From Pseudomonadota bacterium (lineage in GTDB: Bacteria > Pseudomonadota > Gammaproteobacteria > Burkholderiales > Burkholderiaceae_B), in the NCBI GenBank assembly GCA_023432075.1, contig JAEYVD010000557.1, positions 1-5,935 of the forward strand: a DNA stretch of 5,935 nucleotides, written 5' to 3'. A program made the position numbers and the translations under genes. How positions within the stretch are numbered: the first letter of the stretch is position 1; every line of letters starts with the position of its first letter. Positions 1 through 5,935 of the stretch are shown here, one piece after another. The notes beneath the pieces are model-generated. The model saw nothing but the letters and a program-made list of their open reading frames with translations. It was not told where the DNA came from and ran no database searches.

Positions 1-1
1 A

Positions 2-31
2 CCCACTGGTGGCCAGGAGGGCAAGGAATGA
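2..31 (+). CDS. 3' end of an upstream gene, probably the RND efflux permease (partial)
   Basis: Reading in the frame that starts at base 2 gives PTGGQEGKE and then a TGA at 29-31. That stop overlaps the ATG of the outer-membrane efflux gene at 28-30 as ATGA. Nine residues are too few to identify a family. The inference that this is the inner-membrane RND permease (MexB/AxyB type) rests on context: OprM-type genes usually follow the adaptor and permease genes in one operon, often with overlapping or very close junctions. The polar, charged tail would suit the cytoplasmic C-terminus of a permease. It could also be any other gene that happens to end here. Confidence 0.45.
   Translation, partial: PTGGQEGKE
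15..20 (+). promoter_or_regulatory. Ribosome binding site for the oprM-like gene
   Basis: AGGAGG, a full-strength Shine-Dalgarno core, lies seven bases before the ATG at 28. It sits inside the last codons of the upstream frame, as expected for tightly packed operon genes. It supports 28 as the start in preference to the in-frame Met at codon 5. Confidence 0.75.
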
Positions 32-1521
32 AAGCCCTGATGTTCAGACAGACCGCCTTGTCCGCCTTCGTGGCGGTGGCGTTGGCCGGCTGCTCGCTGG
101 CTCCCGATTACAAACGACCCGACGCGCCGGTCAGCCCGGCGTGGCCGGACCAGCCCAAGGTGCAATACGGCGCGTACTCGCGCGCCACCACGCTGGGCTC
201 GCAGCCCGCCGCCGACGTCGTGCCGCAGGCCGGCACGCCCGCGGCGGACCTGGGCTGGCGCGAATTCTTCCTCGATCCGCGCCTGCAGGCCCTCATCGAG
301 CTTGCGCTTGTCAACAACCGCGACCTGCGCGTCGCGGTCCAGCGCGTCGAAGAGGCTCGGGCGCAATATGGCATCCAGCGCGGCGCGCAATGGCCCAGCA
401 TCGGCGCCGGTATCCAGGGCCAGCGCCAGCACTTGCCGGCCAATATGCGGGCCGGCGGCCCGGATTCCAGCTCGATCAGCAGCTCGTACCAGGCCGGCAT
501 CGGCCTGACCACGTTCGAGATCGACCTGTTTGGCCGTCTGCGCAACCTGTCCGAAGCCGCATATCAGCAATACCTGTCCACCGAGCAGGCGCAAAAGAGC
601 GTCCACATCACGTTGGTGGGGTCGGTTGCGCAGTCGTATTTCAACCTGCGGGCCGCCGAGGTCCAGCTGGATCTGACCCAGCGCACCCTGGCCTCGCGCC
701 AGGAATCGTATGACCTGGTCAAGCGCCGCTTCGACGGCGGCGTGGCCTCCGAACTGGACCTGAACCAGTCCAAGTCGCTGCTGGACACGGCCTCGGCCGA
801 CCTGGCGCAACTGGCCCGCGCCCGCGCGCAGGCCATGAACGCGCTGGTGCTGGTGGTGGGCACGCCGCTGCCGGAAACGCTGCCCCCGCCGGCCACGTTC
901 GGCCGCGATCAGGTGCTGGCCACGGTGCCGTCGGGCTTGCCGTCCGACCTGCTGGAGCGCCGGCCCGACATCGCCGCCGCCGAAAACCAGCTGCTGTCCG
1001 CCAACGCCAACATTGGCGCGGCGCGTGCGGCGTTCTTCCCGACCATCTCGCTGACCGGCCTCCTGGGCGTGGCCAGCCCGTCGCTGGGCGACCTGTTCAA
1101 GGGCGGGCAGGGGTACTGGAGCTTCTCGCCGTCGATCACGACCCCGCTGTTTGCGGGCGGCAGCATCCGCGAAGGGCTGAACCTGGCCAAGGCGCGCGAC
1201 AATATCGCCGTGGCGCAGTACGAGCAGACCATCCAGCAGGCGTTCCGCGAAGTGTCGGACGCGCTGGCGGGCGAGGCCACCTATGGGGCGCAGCTCGATG
1301 CCCAGCGCGCGCTGCAGGATTCTTCGGCGCGGACGCTGGAGTTGTCGAATTTGCGGTATACCAACGGTATCGACAGCTACCTGCAGGTGCAGACCGCGCA
1401 GGTGGACTTTTTCAACGCCCAGCTGTCGCTGGTGCAAACCGGCCTGGCCGCGCTGATCAACCGCGTGGAGCTGTACAAGGCGCTGGGCGGCGGCTGGGAA
1501 GAAACAACGAAAGTGCAATGA
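28..1521 (+). CDS. oprM: OprM/NodT-family outer-membrane efflux lipoprotein of an RND pump
   Basis: This is the outer-membrane channel of a tripartite RND multidrug pump. Such proteins form trimers that join an adaptor and permease to the cell exterior. The 497-residue length is typical of the NodT family. Residues 1-21 form a lipoprotein signal peptide ending in the lipobox LAGC, so Cys22 is the predicted lipidated residue, followed by the family-typical SLAPDY. Two outer-membrane efflux (OEP) repeats lie at about 80-270 and 300-485. Hallmarks are DLGWREFF at 74-81, FEIDLFGR from 163, [11 protein letters not shown] ending at 314, [17 protein letters not shown] at 328-344, and LYKALGGGW near the C-terminus; all closely resemble Pseudomonas OprM. 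The Achromobacter counterpart is called AxyM, and the exact orthologue cannot be settled here. The start overlaps the preceding stop and the end overlaps pdxJ, both as ATGA, so translation is probably coupled on both sides. The drug substrates cannot be read from this component. Confidence 0.93.
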   Translation: MKALMFRQTALSAFVAVALAGCSLAPDYKRPDAPVSPAWPDQPKVQYGAYSRATTLGSQPAADVVPQAGTPAADLGWREFFLDPRLQALIELALVNNRDLRVAVQRVEEARAQYGIQRGAQWPSIGAGIQGQRQHLPANMRAGGPDSSSISSSYQAGIGLTTFEIDLFGRLRNLSEAAYQQYLSTEQAQKSVHITLVGSVAQSYFNLRAAEVQLDLTQRTLASRQESYDLVKRRFDGGVASELDLNQSKSLLDTASADLAQLARARAQAMNALVLVVGTPLPETLPPPATFGRDQVLATVPSGLPSDLLERRPDIAAAENQLLSANANIGAARAAFFPTISLTGLLGVASPSLGDLFKGGQGYWSFSPSITTPLFAGGSIREGLNLAKARDNIAVAQYEQTIQQAFREVSDALAGEATYGAQLDAQRALQDSSARTLELSNLRYTNGIDSYLQVQTAQVDFFNAQLSLVQTGLAALINRVELYKALGGGWEETTKVQ

Positions 1522-2258
1522 TAGAACTTGGTGTAAACATCGATCACGTCGCCACGCTGCGGCAGCAGCGCCACACGGCGTACCCCGACCCGATCGCCGC
1601 GGCGCTGCGCGCCGAGGATGCCGGCGCAGACCTGATCACGCTGCATCTGCGCGAAGACCGGCGGCACATCCAGGACGCCGACGTCTACGCGATCCGTCCG
1701 CAGTTGCGCACGCGCATGAACCTGGAATGCGCGGTCACGCCGGAAATGCTTGAGATCGCCTGCGCGGTCAAGCCCAGCGACGTCTGCCTGGTGCCCGAAA
1801 AGCGCACCGAGCTCACGACGGAAGGCGGGCTGGAAGTGGCCGGCGCCATGGGGCCGGTGTCCGATGCCGTGGCCCTGCTGACCGAAGCCGGCATTCGCGT
1901 TTCGCTCTTCATCGATCCGGACCCCGTCCAGATCGCTGCCGCCGCCAAGGCGGGTGCGCCCGTGATCGAGCTGCACACCGGCGCCTATGCCGAGGCCGAG
2001 GGCGAGGCCGCCCAGGCCGAACTGCAGCGCATCCGCCTGGCCGTGACCGAAGGGCTGCGCCACGGGCTGCGCGTGAATGCGGGGCATGGCCTGCATTACG
2101 GCAACGTCAAGCCGGTGGCCGCGCTGGACGGCATTTCCGAACTCAACATTGGCCACGCCATCGTGGCGCAGGCTATCTTCGACGGCTGGGAAAAGGCCGT
2201 TCGCGACATGAAGGCGCTGATGGTGCAGGCGCGGCTGCACGCGCTGCGCGGGCTTTGA
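1518..2258 (+). CDS. pdxJ: Pyridoxine 5'-phosphate synthase
   Basis: PdxJ condenses 1-deoxy-D-xylulose 5-phosphate with 3-amino-2-oxopropyl phosphate to make pyridoxine 5'-phosphate, closing the ring in the DXP-dependent vitamin B6 pathway. It is a cytoplasmic TIM-barrel enzyme. The 246 residues match the family length and align along the whole E. coli protein as I remember it. Expected active-site residues are present: Asn7, Asp9 and His10 in [11 protein letters not shown], Arg18, catalytic His43 and Arg45 in HLREDRRH, His50, Glu70 in MNLE, Thr100 in TTEGG, His190-Gly191 in NAGHG, and Gly212-His213 in NIGHAI. The ATG shares ATGA with the efflux stop. The upstream sequence is purine-rich but has no good Shine-Dalgarno, which suggests translational coupling to the efflux gene. 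acpS follows after 44 bases, the order known from E. coli and many other proteobacteria. Confidence 0.98.
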   Translation: MIELGVNIDHVATLRQQRHTAYPDPIAAALRAEDAGADLITLHLREDRRHIQDADVYAIRPQLRTRMNLECAVTPEMLEIACAVKPSDVCLVPEKRTELTTEGGLEVAGAMGPVSDAVALLTEAGIRVSLFIDPDPVQIAAAAKAGAPVIELHTGAYAEAEGEAAQAELQRIRLAVTEGLRHGLRVNAGHGLHYGNVKPVAALDGISELNIGHAIVAQAIFDGWEKAVRDMKALMVQARLHALRGL

Positions 2259-2302
2259 ACGCGGGCCGATGACGCGTTTTGACCGCTAGCCAGGCAATGC
2301 CG

Positions 2303-2731
2303 ATGTCCGACACTTCTTCCGCCACGCCCGCCGGCGCCATTGCCGGCATCGGCATGGACCTTCTGCGTATCGACCGGATCGAGCGTGCGCTGGCGCGCCA
2401 CGGCGACCGTTTTGCCGAAAAGATACTCGGGCCCGAGGAACTTCTGAAGTTCCATGCCCGCCGCGCGCGCGACCCGGTCCGCGGCCTGCGATTCCTTGCC
2501 ACGCGCTTTGCCGCCAAGGAAGCCTTTTCCAAGGCGATCGGGCTGGGCATGCGCATGCCGATGACGTGGCGGCGCGTGCAGACGCTGAACGCGCCTGGCG
2601 GCCGCCCGGTGCTGGTGATCGCGCCTGAATTGCAGGCCTGGTACGCCGAGCGGTTCGGCGCGGCCCACGTTTCCATTACCGATGAATCCGATATGGCCGC
2701 CGCATACGTGGTGGTCGAGCGCAAGCCCTGA
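2303..2731 (+). CDS. acpS: Holo-[acyl-carrier-protein] synthase
   Basis: AcpS transfers 4'-phosphopantetheine from coenzyme A to a serine of apo-ACP, activating the carrier for fatty-acid synthesis; it is a cytoplasmic, magnesium-dependent, AcpS-type trimer. With the chosen start it has 142 residues, against about 126 in E. coli; the difference is a ten-residue N-terminal extension and small insertions. Key motifs are [15 protein letters not shown] with metal-binding Asp19, [13 protein letters not shown] at 68-80 with Glu73 and Lys77, and a C-terminal [16 protein letters not shown] strand, comparable to the TLADERHYA segment of E. coli. The start is uncertain. ATG 2303 has an AGG eight bases upstream (2292-2294), whereas ATG 2297 would have it two bases away, which is too close. 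TTG 2279 is possible but has no visible ribosome site. The gene follows pdxJ by 44 bases and precedes nagZ by 48. Confidence 0.95.
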   Translation: MSDTSSATPAGAIAGIGMDLLRIDRIERALARHGDRFAEKILGPEELLKFHARRARDPVRGLRFLATRFAAKEAFSKAIGLGMRMPMTWRRVQTLNAPGGRPVLVIAPELQAWYAERFGAAHVSITDESDMAAAYVVVERKP

Positions 2732-2767
2732 GCCCGGGTTTCTCCCGCCGGCTTGCCGCACATCTAC

Positions 2768-2772
2768 AAGGA
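2768..2772 (+). promoter_or_regulatory. Ribosome binding site that fixes the nagZ start
   Basis: AAGGA lies seven bases before the ATG at 2780. It supports that ATG over the in-frame TTG at 2753, which would add nine residues (PHIYKDTS and a start Met) with no ribosome site of its own. Confidence 0.7.
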
Positions 2773-2779
2773 CACCTCC

Positions 2780-3838
2780 ATGGCCAAAAAGAAATCCAAG
2801 GCGGTCCTGCCCCCCGGCCCCGTGATGGTCGATGTGGCGGGATACACGCTGACAAAGGCGGAAAAGAAACGCCTGCGCCACCCCCTGGTGGGCGGCGTCA
2901 TCCTCTTTGCCCGCAACTTCGAGAACCGCGCGCAGCTTACGGCGCTGACGCGCCAGATCCACAAGGCGCGCAAGGAGCCGCTGCTGATCCTGGTTGACCA
3001 CGAAGGCGGCCGGGTGCAACGGTTCCGCGAAGACGGCTTCACGCCATTGCCGCCCATGCGGGCGCTGGGCCAGTTGTGGGATCGGGATCCGCTGCAGGCG
3101 ATGCGCCTGGCCACCGAGGCCGGGTATGTCCTGGCCGCCGAGCTGCGCGCGTGCGGCGTGGACATGAGCTTCACGCCGGTGCTGGACCTGGATTACGGCG
3201 TCAGCAAGGTCATCGGCAACCGCGCCTTCCACGCCGATCCCCGCGTCGTGACCATGCTGTCGCGCGCGCTGGTGCAGGGGCTGGCGCTGGCCGGCATGTC
3301 GGCCTGCGGCAAGCATTTCCCTGGCCACGGCTACGTGGAAGCCGACTCTCACCACGAAATCCCCGTCGATCCGCGCACGCTGGACGAGATCATGAAGGAC
3401 GATGCCGCGCCCTACGCGTGGCTGGGCGATGCGGTCCTGCCGTCCGTCATGCCCGCGCACGTGATCTATCCCAAGGTCGACAAGCAACCGGCCGGTTTTT
3501 CCAAGCGCTGGGTGCAGGACATCCTGCGCAAGCGCCTGGGCTACGATGGCGTGGTGTTCTCGGACGACCTGACCATGGAAGGCGCCGCGGTCGCGGGCGA
3601 CATCCTGGACCGTGCCAACGCCGCGCTGCGCGCCGGTTGCGACATGGTGCTGGTGTGCAACCGCCCGGACCTGGCCGACGACCTGCTGTCGCGCCTTGCG
3701 TTCGACCATGCGCCCGAGTCCGTTGCGCGCATCCGGCGCCTGATGCCGCGTTTCGACGCGCCCGATTGGGACACCTTGCAGGCCGAAAGCCGTTACCAGA
3801 ATGCCCGACGACTTCAATCTCAAATCGTTCCTGTCTGA
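2780..3838 (+). CDS. nagZ: Beta-N-acetylhexosaminidase of peptidoglycan recycling
   Basis: NagZ is a family GH3 glucosaminidase. It removes N-acetylglucosamine from GlcNAc-1,6-anhydroMurNAc (peptides) recovered from the wall. It works in the cytoplasm, and the start MAKKKSK shows no signal peptide. In bacteria with an AmpR/AmpC system its products induce the beta-lactamase; whether that applies here cannot be read from this window. The 352 residues are slightly longer than the roughly 340 of E. coli. Motifs are [13 protein letters not shown] with substrate-binding Asp73, [15 protein letters not shown] at 178-184 followed by ADSHHE with the acid/base dyad Asp189-His191, and [10 protein letters not shown] with the probable nucleophile Asp262. 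All catalytic residues are intact. The last twelve codons overlap the start of uvrC in another frame, so the tail [12 protein letters not shown] is constrained by uvrC. Confidence 0.96.
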   Translation: MAKKKSKAVLPPGPVMVDVAGYTLTKAEKKRLRHPLVGGVILFARNFENRAQLTALTRQIHKARKEPLLILVDHEGGRVQRFREDGFTPLPPMRALGQLWDRDPLQAMRLATEAGYVLAAELRACGVDMSFTPVLDLDYGVSKVIGNRAFHADPRVVTMLSRALVQGLALAGMSACGKHFPGHGYVEADSHHEIPVDPRTLDEIMKDDAAPYAWLGDAVLPSVMPAHVIYPKVDKQPAGFSKRWVQDILRKRLGYDGVVFSDDLTMEGAAVAGDILDRANAALRAGCDMVLVCNRPDLADDLLSRLAFDHAPESVARIRRLMPRFDAPDWDTLQAESRYQNARRLQSQIVPV

Positions 3839-5627
3839 CCTGCCGCATCTGCCGGGCGTGTACCGGCACCTGGATGCGGCCGGCGAGGTCATGTATGTCG
3901 GCAAGGCGCGCGACCTGAAGAAGCGCGTCTCGTCGTATTTCCAGAAGACGCTGTCCAGCCCGCGCATTGCGCAGATGGTGGCCAAGGTGGCGCGCCTGGA
4001 GGTCACGGTGACGCGCTCCGAGGCCGAAGCGCTGATCCTGGAAAACAACCTCATCAAGAGCCTGAAGCCGCGCTACAACATCCTGTTCCGCGACGATAAG
4101 TCTTATCCGTATCTGCACATCACGGGGCATGACTGGCCCCGCATTGCGTACTACCGCGGCGCCACCAATAAGCGCGGCCAGTTCTTCGGCCCGTTTCCCA
4201 ATGCCTGGGCCGTGCGCGAAACCATCCAGATCCTGCAAAAGGTCTTTCGCCTGCGCACGTGCGAAGACAGCGTGTTCGCCAACCGCTCGCGCCCCTGTCT
4301 GCTGCATCAGATCGGGCGCTGCTCGGCGCCTTGCGTGGGCGCCATCGAAGCGGCCGAATACGACCGCGACGTGCATCGCGCCGTCCGCTTTCTGAACGGC
4401 GAGGCCAAGGACGTCATGGGCGAGATCGAGGCCCGCATGCAGCAGGCCTCCATGGAGTTGCGATTCGAAGAGGCCGCGGCGCTGCGCGACCAGATGGGAT
4501 CGCTGGCGCGCGTGCTGCACCAGCAGACCATGGAAAACGTCAGCGGCGAAGACACCGACATCATTGCGGTGGCCATTGCCGGCGGCAAGGTCTGCGTGAA
4601 CCTGGCGATGGTGCGCGGCGGCCGCCATCTGGGCGACAAGCCGTTCTTTCCCTCGCACGCCGAAGGCGAGGCCGCGCCGCAGGTGCTGGAAGCCTTCGTG
4701 GCCCAGCATTACACCGAGAACGCGATGCCGCCCATCCTGGTGTGTTCGCACACCTTGCCCGATCCCGAACTGATCGCGCTGCTGGTCGAGCAGTCGGGCG
4801 GCCGGCCGACGCGGGTGCTGTCGCGGCCGCAGGGCACGCGCCGGTCGTGGCTGGAGCAGGCGGCAAAGAACGCCGAAATGGCGCTCGCCCGCGCGCTGAC
4901 CGAATCCGGCGCCCGGGCGGCCCGCACGCTGGCGCTGGCCGAAGCCCTGGACCTGGATACCGACGAAGCCGCGCTCGACGCCCTGCGCATCGAGTGCTTT
5001 GACATCAGCCACACCGCCGGGGAAGCCACCCAGGCCTCCTGTGTGGTGTTCGAGCACCACGACATGCAGCCCTCGCTGTACCGCCGTTACAACATCGCCG
5101 GCATCACGCCCGGCGACGACTACGCGGCCATGCGCCAGGTGCTGACGCGGCGCTTTGCCAAGGTGGCCGACGGCGACGCACAGATGCCCGGGCTTGTCCT
5201 CATCGACGGCGGCAAGGGCCAGGTAGAAGTCGCCCGCAAGGTATTCGCGGAACTGGGACTGGACATCCAGACGCTGGTGGGCGTGGCCAAAGGGGAAGGG
5301 CGCAAGGTCGGCCTGGAAACGCTGGTCTTTGCCGACGGCCGCCCGCCGGTCGCCCTGGGCGGCGAATCCGCCGCGCTGATGCTGATCGCCCAGGTGCGCG
5401 ACGAGGCCCACCGCTTTGCCATCACCGGCATGCGCGCCCGCCGCGCCAAGACACGCAACGTCTCGCGCCTGGAAGAAATCGAAGGCGTGGGCGCCCGCCG
5501 CCGCCAGCGCCTCCTGGCCCGCTTCGGCGGCTTCTCCGGCGTTGCCCGCGCCAGCATCGAGGACCTGGCCTCGGTGGACGGCATCTCGCAAGACTTGGCA
5601 ATCCGCATCTACGAGGCGCTGCGCTGA
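3801..5627 (+). CDS. uvrC: Excinuclease ABC subunit C
   Basis: UvrC is the nuclease of UvrABC nucleotide excision repair; it joins UvrB at a lesion and cuts on both sides. Length is 608 residues, against 610 in E. coli, and all domains are present. The N-terminal GIY-YIG domain that makes the 3' cut has GVY 19-21, YVG 32-34, Arg42 and Glu81 in LILENNLIK. Cys154, 166, 174 and 178 form the cluster reported to bind 4Fe-4S in E. coli UvrC. The UvrB-binding UVR helix pair is at about 203-238. The RNase H-like domain for the 5' cut has Asp401 in CFDISH, Asp439 in PGDDYAAM, Asp469 in LIDGGKGQ and His537 in DEAHRFA. Tandem helix-hairpin-helix motifs occupy about 555-608. No usable start lies after the nagZ stop before the GIY-YIG domain, so ATG 3801 and the 38-base overlap are needed. 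No clear ribosome site is visible. Confidence 0.98.
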   Translation: MPDDFNLKSFLSDLPHLPGVYRHLDAAGEVMYVGKARDLKKRVSSYFQKTLSSPRIAQMVAKVARLEVTVTRSEAEALILENNLIKSLKPRYNILFRDDKSYPYLHITGHDWPRIAYYRGATNKRGQFFGPFPNAWAVRETIQILQKVFRLRTCEDSVFANRSRPCLLHQIGRCSAPCVGAIEAAEYDRDVHRAVRFLNGEAKDVMGEIEARMQQASMELRFEEAAALRDQMGSLARVLHQQTMENVSGEDTDIIAVAIAGGKVCVNLAMVRGGRHLGDKPFFPSHAEGEAAPQVLEAFVAQHYTENAMPPILVCSHTLPDPELIALLVEQSGGRPTRVLSRPQGTRRSWLEQAAKNAEMALARALTESGARAARTLALAEALDLDTDEAALDALRIECFDISHTAGEATQASCVVFEHHDMQPSLYRRYNIAGITPGDDYAAMRQVLTRRFAKVADGDAQMPGLVLIDGGKGQVEVARKVFAELGLDIQTLVGVAKGEGRKVGLETLVFADGRPPVALGGESAALMLIAQVRDEAHRFAITGMRARRAKTRNVSRLEEIEGVGARRRQRLLARFGGFSGVARASIEDLASVDGISQDLAIRIYEALR

Positions 5628-5649
5628 CGCCCCGGGCTTGCCCAATTGT

Positions 5650-5661
5650 CACGAATTCGTG
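5650..5661 (+). promoter_or_regulatory. Perfect 12-base palindrome after uvrC, possible protein-binding site
   Basis: CACGAATTCGTG is its own reverse complement and starts 23 bases after the uvrC stop. It is also framed by a direct repeat of TGTCAC at 5647-5652 and 5660-5665. A dyad like this could bind a dimeric regulator of pgsA. It is not a convincing terminator: the stem has no loop, is not GC-rich and has no T run after it. I do not recognise it as the operator of a known regulator, and chance is possible. Confidence 0.25.
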
Positions 5662-5736
5662 TCACCCTCGCCGCCGACCACCGCTATGCCAAACCCCAAA
5701 TTTCAACCACTCCACTCGACGAGCAATCCGGGCCGC

Positions 5737-5760
5737 GCGGATCCGGCTCCGCCGGTCCGC
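5737..5760 (+). other. Strong hairpin in the uvrC-pgsA gap
   Basis: The arms are GCGGA(T)CCGGC and GCCGGTCCGC around a TCC loop, giving ten base pairs, mostly G-C, with a single bulged T. The pairing was checked base by base. It is the first stem of the hairpin cluster. No U-tract follows, so a terminator role is only possible, perhaps with Rho. Confidence 0.6.
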
Positions 5761-5780
5761 AGAGGCGCCCCCTTGAGGGG

Positions 5781-5799
5781 GAAGCGCCAAAGGCGCTTC
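5781..5799 (+). other. Perfect eight-pair hairpin upstream of pgsA
   Basis: GAAGCGCC pairs fully with GGCGCTTC around an AAA loop. The left arm's GCGCC (5784-5788) can instead pair with the upstream GGCGC at 5764-5768. That alternative stem also encloses CCCC-TTGA-GGGG, so two mutually exclusive folds exist. The next gene, pgsA, starts 34 bases downstream. Confidence 0.6.
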
Positions 5800-5819
5800 G
5801 GGGGTGGGCTCTAGCTGTT

Positions 5820-5823
5820 AGGA
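5820..5823 (+). promoter_or_regulatory. Probable ribosome binding site for pgsA
   Basis: AGGA within TTAGGATA lies ten bases before the ATG at 5834, slightly farther than ideal. It is the best candidate in the leader and supports that start. I see no convincing -35/-10 promoter pair for pgsA in the gap. Confidence 0.5.
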
Positions 5824-5833
5824 TACGGACACT

Positions 5834-5935
5834 ATGCCAATTAACGTTCCCATTATTCTGACGTGGCTGCGTATCGCCATGATTCCGCTGGTGGTCGGGC
5901 TGTTCTATCTGCCCGAAAGCTGGATGTCTGTTCCC
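5834..5935 (+). CDS. pgsA: CDP-diacylglycerol-glycerol-3-phosphate 3-phosphatidyltransferase, 5' part
   Basis: PgsA moves sn-glycerol-3-phosphate onto CDP-diacylglycerol, releasing CMP and giving phosphatidylglycerol phosphate, the committed step to phosphatidylglycerol and cardiolipin in the inner membrane. Only the first 34 residues are present; the window ends inside the gene. They read MPINVPIILTWLRIAMIPLV and then a hydrophobic stretch to FYLPESW. This is the typical PgsA start: a PN/NxPxxLTxxR-like opening leading into the first membrane helix at about residues 7-27. The diagnostic CDP-alcohol phosphatidyltransferase motif (DGxxAR...GxxxDxxxD) would lie beyond the window. The call rests on this N-terminus plus the conserved uvrC-pgsA order, which also occurs in E. 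coli. The start has a fair ribosome site at 5820. The gene may have its own promoter, given the 206-base gap. Confidence 0.88.
   Translation, partial: MPINVPIILTWLRIAMIPLVVGLFYLPESWMSVP

Larger units (their letters stand above)
5731..5809 (+). repeat. GC-rich hairpin cluster, probable dispersed intergenic repeat
   Basis: This part of the uvrC-pgsA gap folds into several stems. One is a ten-pair stem with one bulged T (5737-5760). Another is CCCCC-TTGA-GGGGG (5768-5781). A third is a perfect eight-pair stem, GAAGCGCC-AAA-GGCGCTTC (5781-5799). GGGGGTGGGC follows. From memory, near-identical blocks with the cccccttgaggggg and ggcgcttcgggggtggg cores occur at many intergenic sites in Achromobacter, Bordetella and related Burkholderiales genomes. 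On that basis I call it a dispersed repeat; only one copy is in this window, so repetition is not shown here. No T run follows the stems, so a classical intrinsic terminator is not supported. It may still end or slow transcription, or protect the uvrC 3' end. Confidence 0.55.

Noticed and set aside
849..856. GCTGGTGG, the E. coli Chi octamer (also at 5273-5280 and 5887-5894)
   Set aside because: Each copy lies in coding sequence built from common Ala, Leu and Val codons, and the Chi sequence of this lineage is not known to me.
1377..2240. A 287-codon minus-strand frame antisense to pdxJ
   Set aside because: It is a shadow of pdxJ, low in complexity and rich in His, Arg and Gly, with no ribosome site noted.
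2269..2289. Tiny frame MTRFDR between pdxJ and acpS as a leader peptide
   Set aside because: Six codons arise easily by chance; there is no regulatory codon run and no attenuator stem after it.
2654..2725. Possible loss of a His in the AcpS C-terminal SxSH-like motif (SITDESD here)
   Set aside because: E. coli AcpS as I remember it also has TLADERHYA without that His, so this is a normal variant.
2735..2747. CGGG-TTTCT-CCCG stem between acpS and nagZ as a terminator
   Set aside because: It has only four pairs and no T tract after it, too weak to support termination in a 48-base gap.
2096..4057. A 653-codon open frame on the minus strand, across pdxJ, acpS, nagZ and uvrC
   Set aside because: It spans four well-identified genes on the opposite strand and has no recognisable domain; it is a codon-bias artefact.
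3447..5645. A 732-codon open frame on the minus strand, antisense to uvrC and the end of nagZ
   Set aside because: It is the mirror of a well-conserved uvrC in high-GC DNA, where stops are rare in antisense frames. Its composition (rich in Arg, His, Gly, Ala and Gln) matches no family I know, and uvrC's domains are complete.
5646..5861. A 71-codon plus-strand frame in the uvrC-pgsA gap
   Set aside because: It starts at a non-ATG codon, is mostly a translation of the hairpin block (PLEGEAPKALRGW), and runs into pgsA in the wrong frame.

Overview
The window is high-GC DNA, densely coding, with every supported gene on the + strand. The protein sequences resemble Burkholderiales, family Alcaligenaceae. 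UvrC, PdxJ and the OprM-like protein match what I remember of Achromobacter and Bordetella proteins; this is recall, not a search. It reads as an ordinary chromosomal housekeeping block joined to the end of a multidrug-efflux operon. I see no integrase, transposase, CRISPR array, tRNA or rRNA.

Layout: (1) 2-31, the probable last nine codons of an upstream gene, most likely the RND pump permease, whose stop overlaps the next start. (2) 28-1521, an OprM/NodT-family outer-membrane efflux lipoprotein. (3) 1518-2258, pdxJ (vitamin B6 synthesis), with a start that overlaps the efflux stop in ATGA. (4) 2303-2731, acpS (holo-ACP synthase). (5) 2780-3838, nagZ (peptidoglycan recycling). (6) 3801-5627, uvrC (nucleotide excision repair), overlapping nagZ by 38 bases. 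(7) 5628-5833, a 206-base non-coding gap with a short palindrome and a cluster of GC-rich hairpins that looks like a dispersed repeat. (8) 5834 to the window end, the first 34 codons of pgsA (phosphatidylglycerol synthesis).

The first six genes overlap or lie within 50 bases of each other, and no terminator is visible between them, so they could be one transcript. Three junctions overlap: efflux permease/oprM, oprM/pdxJ and nagZ/uvrC. The gene products act in separate pathways: drug export, cofactor synthesis, fatty-acid carrier activation, wall recycling, DNA repair and phospholipid synthesis. pdxJ-acpS and uvrC-pgsA are widely conserved neighbour pairs. The unusual points are that an efflux-pump gene occupies the place just upstream of pdxJ where recO is often found, and that the repeat-like hairpin cluster forms the pgsA leader. 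I found no convincing new biological system; the observations worth checking concern gene organisation and the intergenic repeat.
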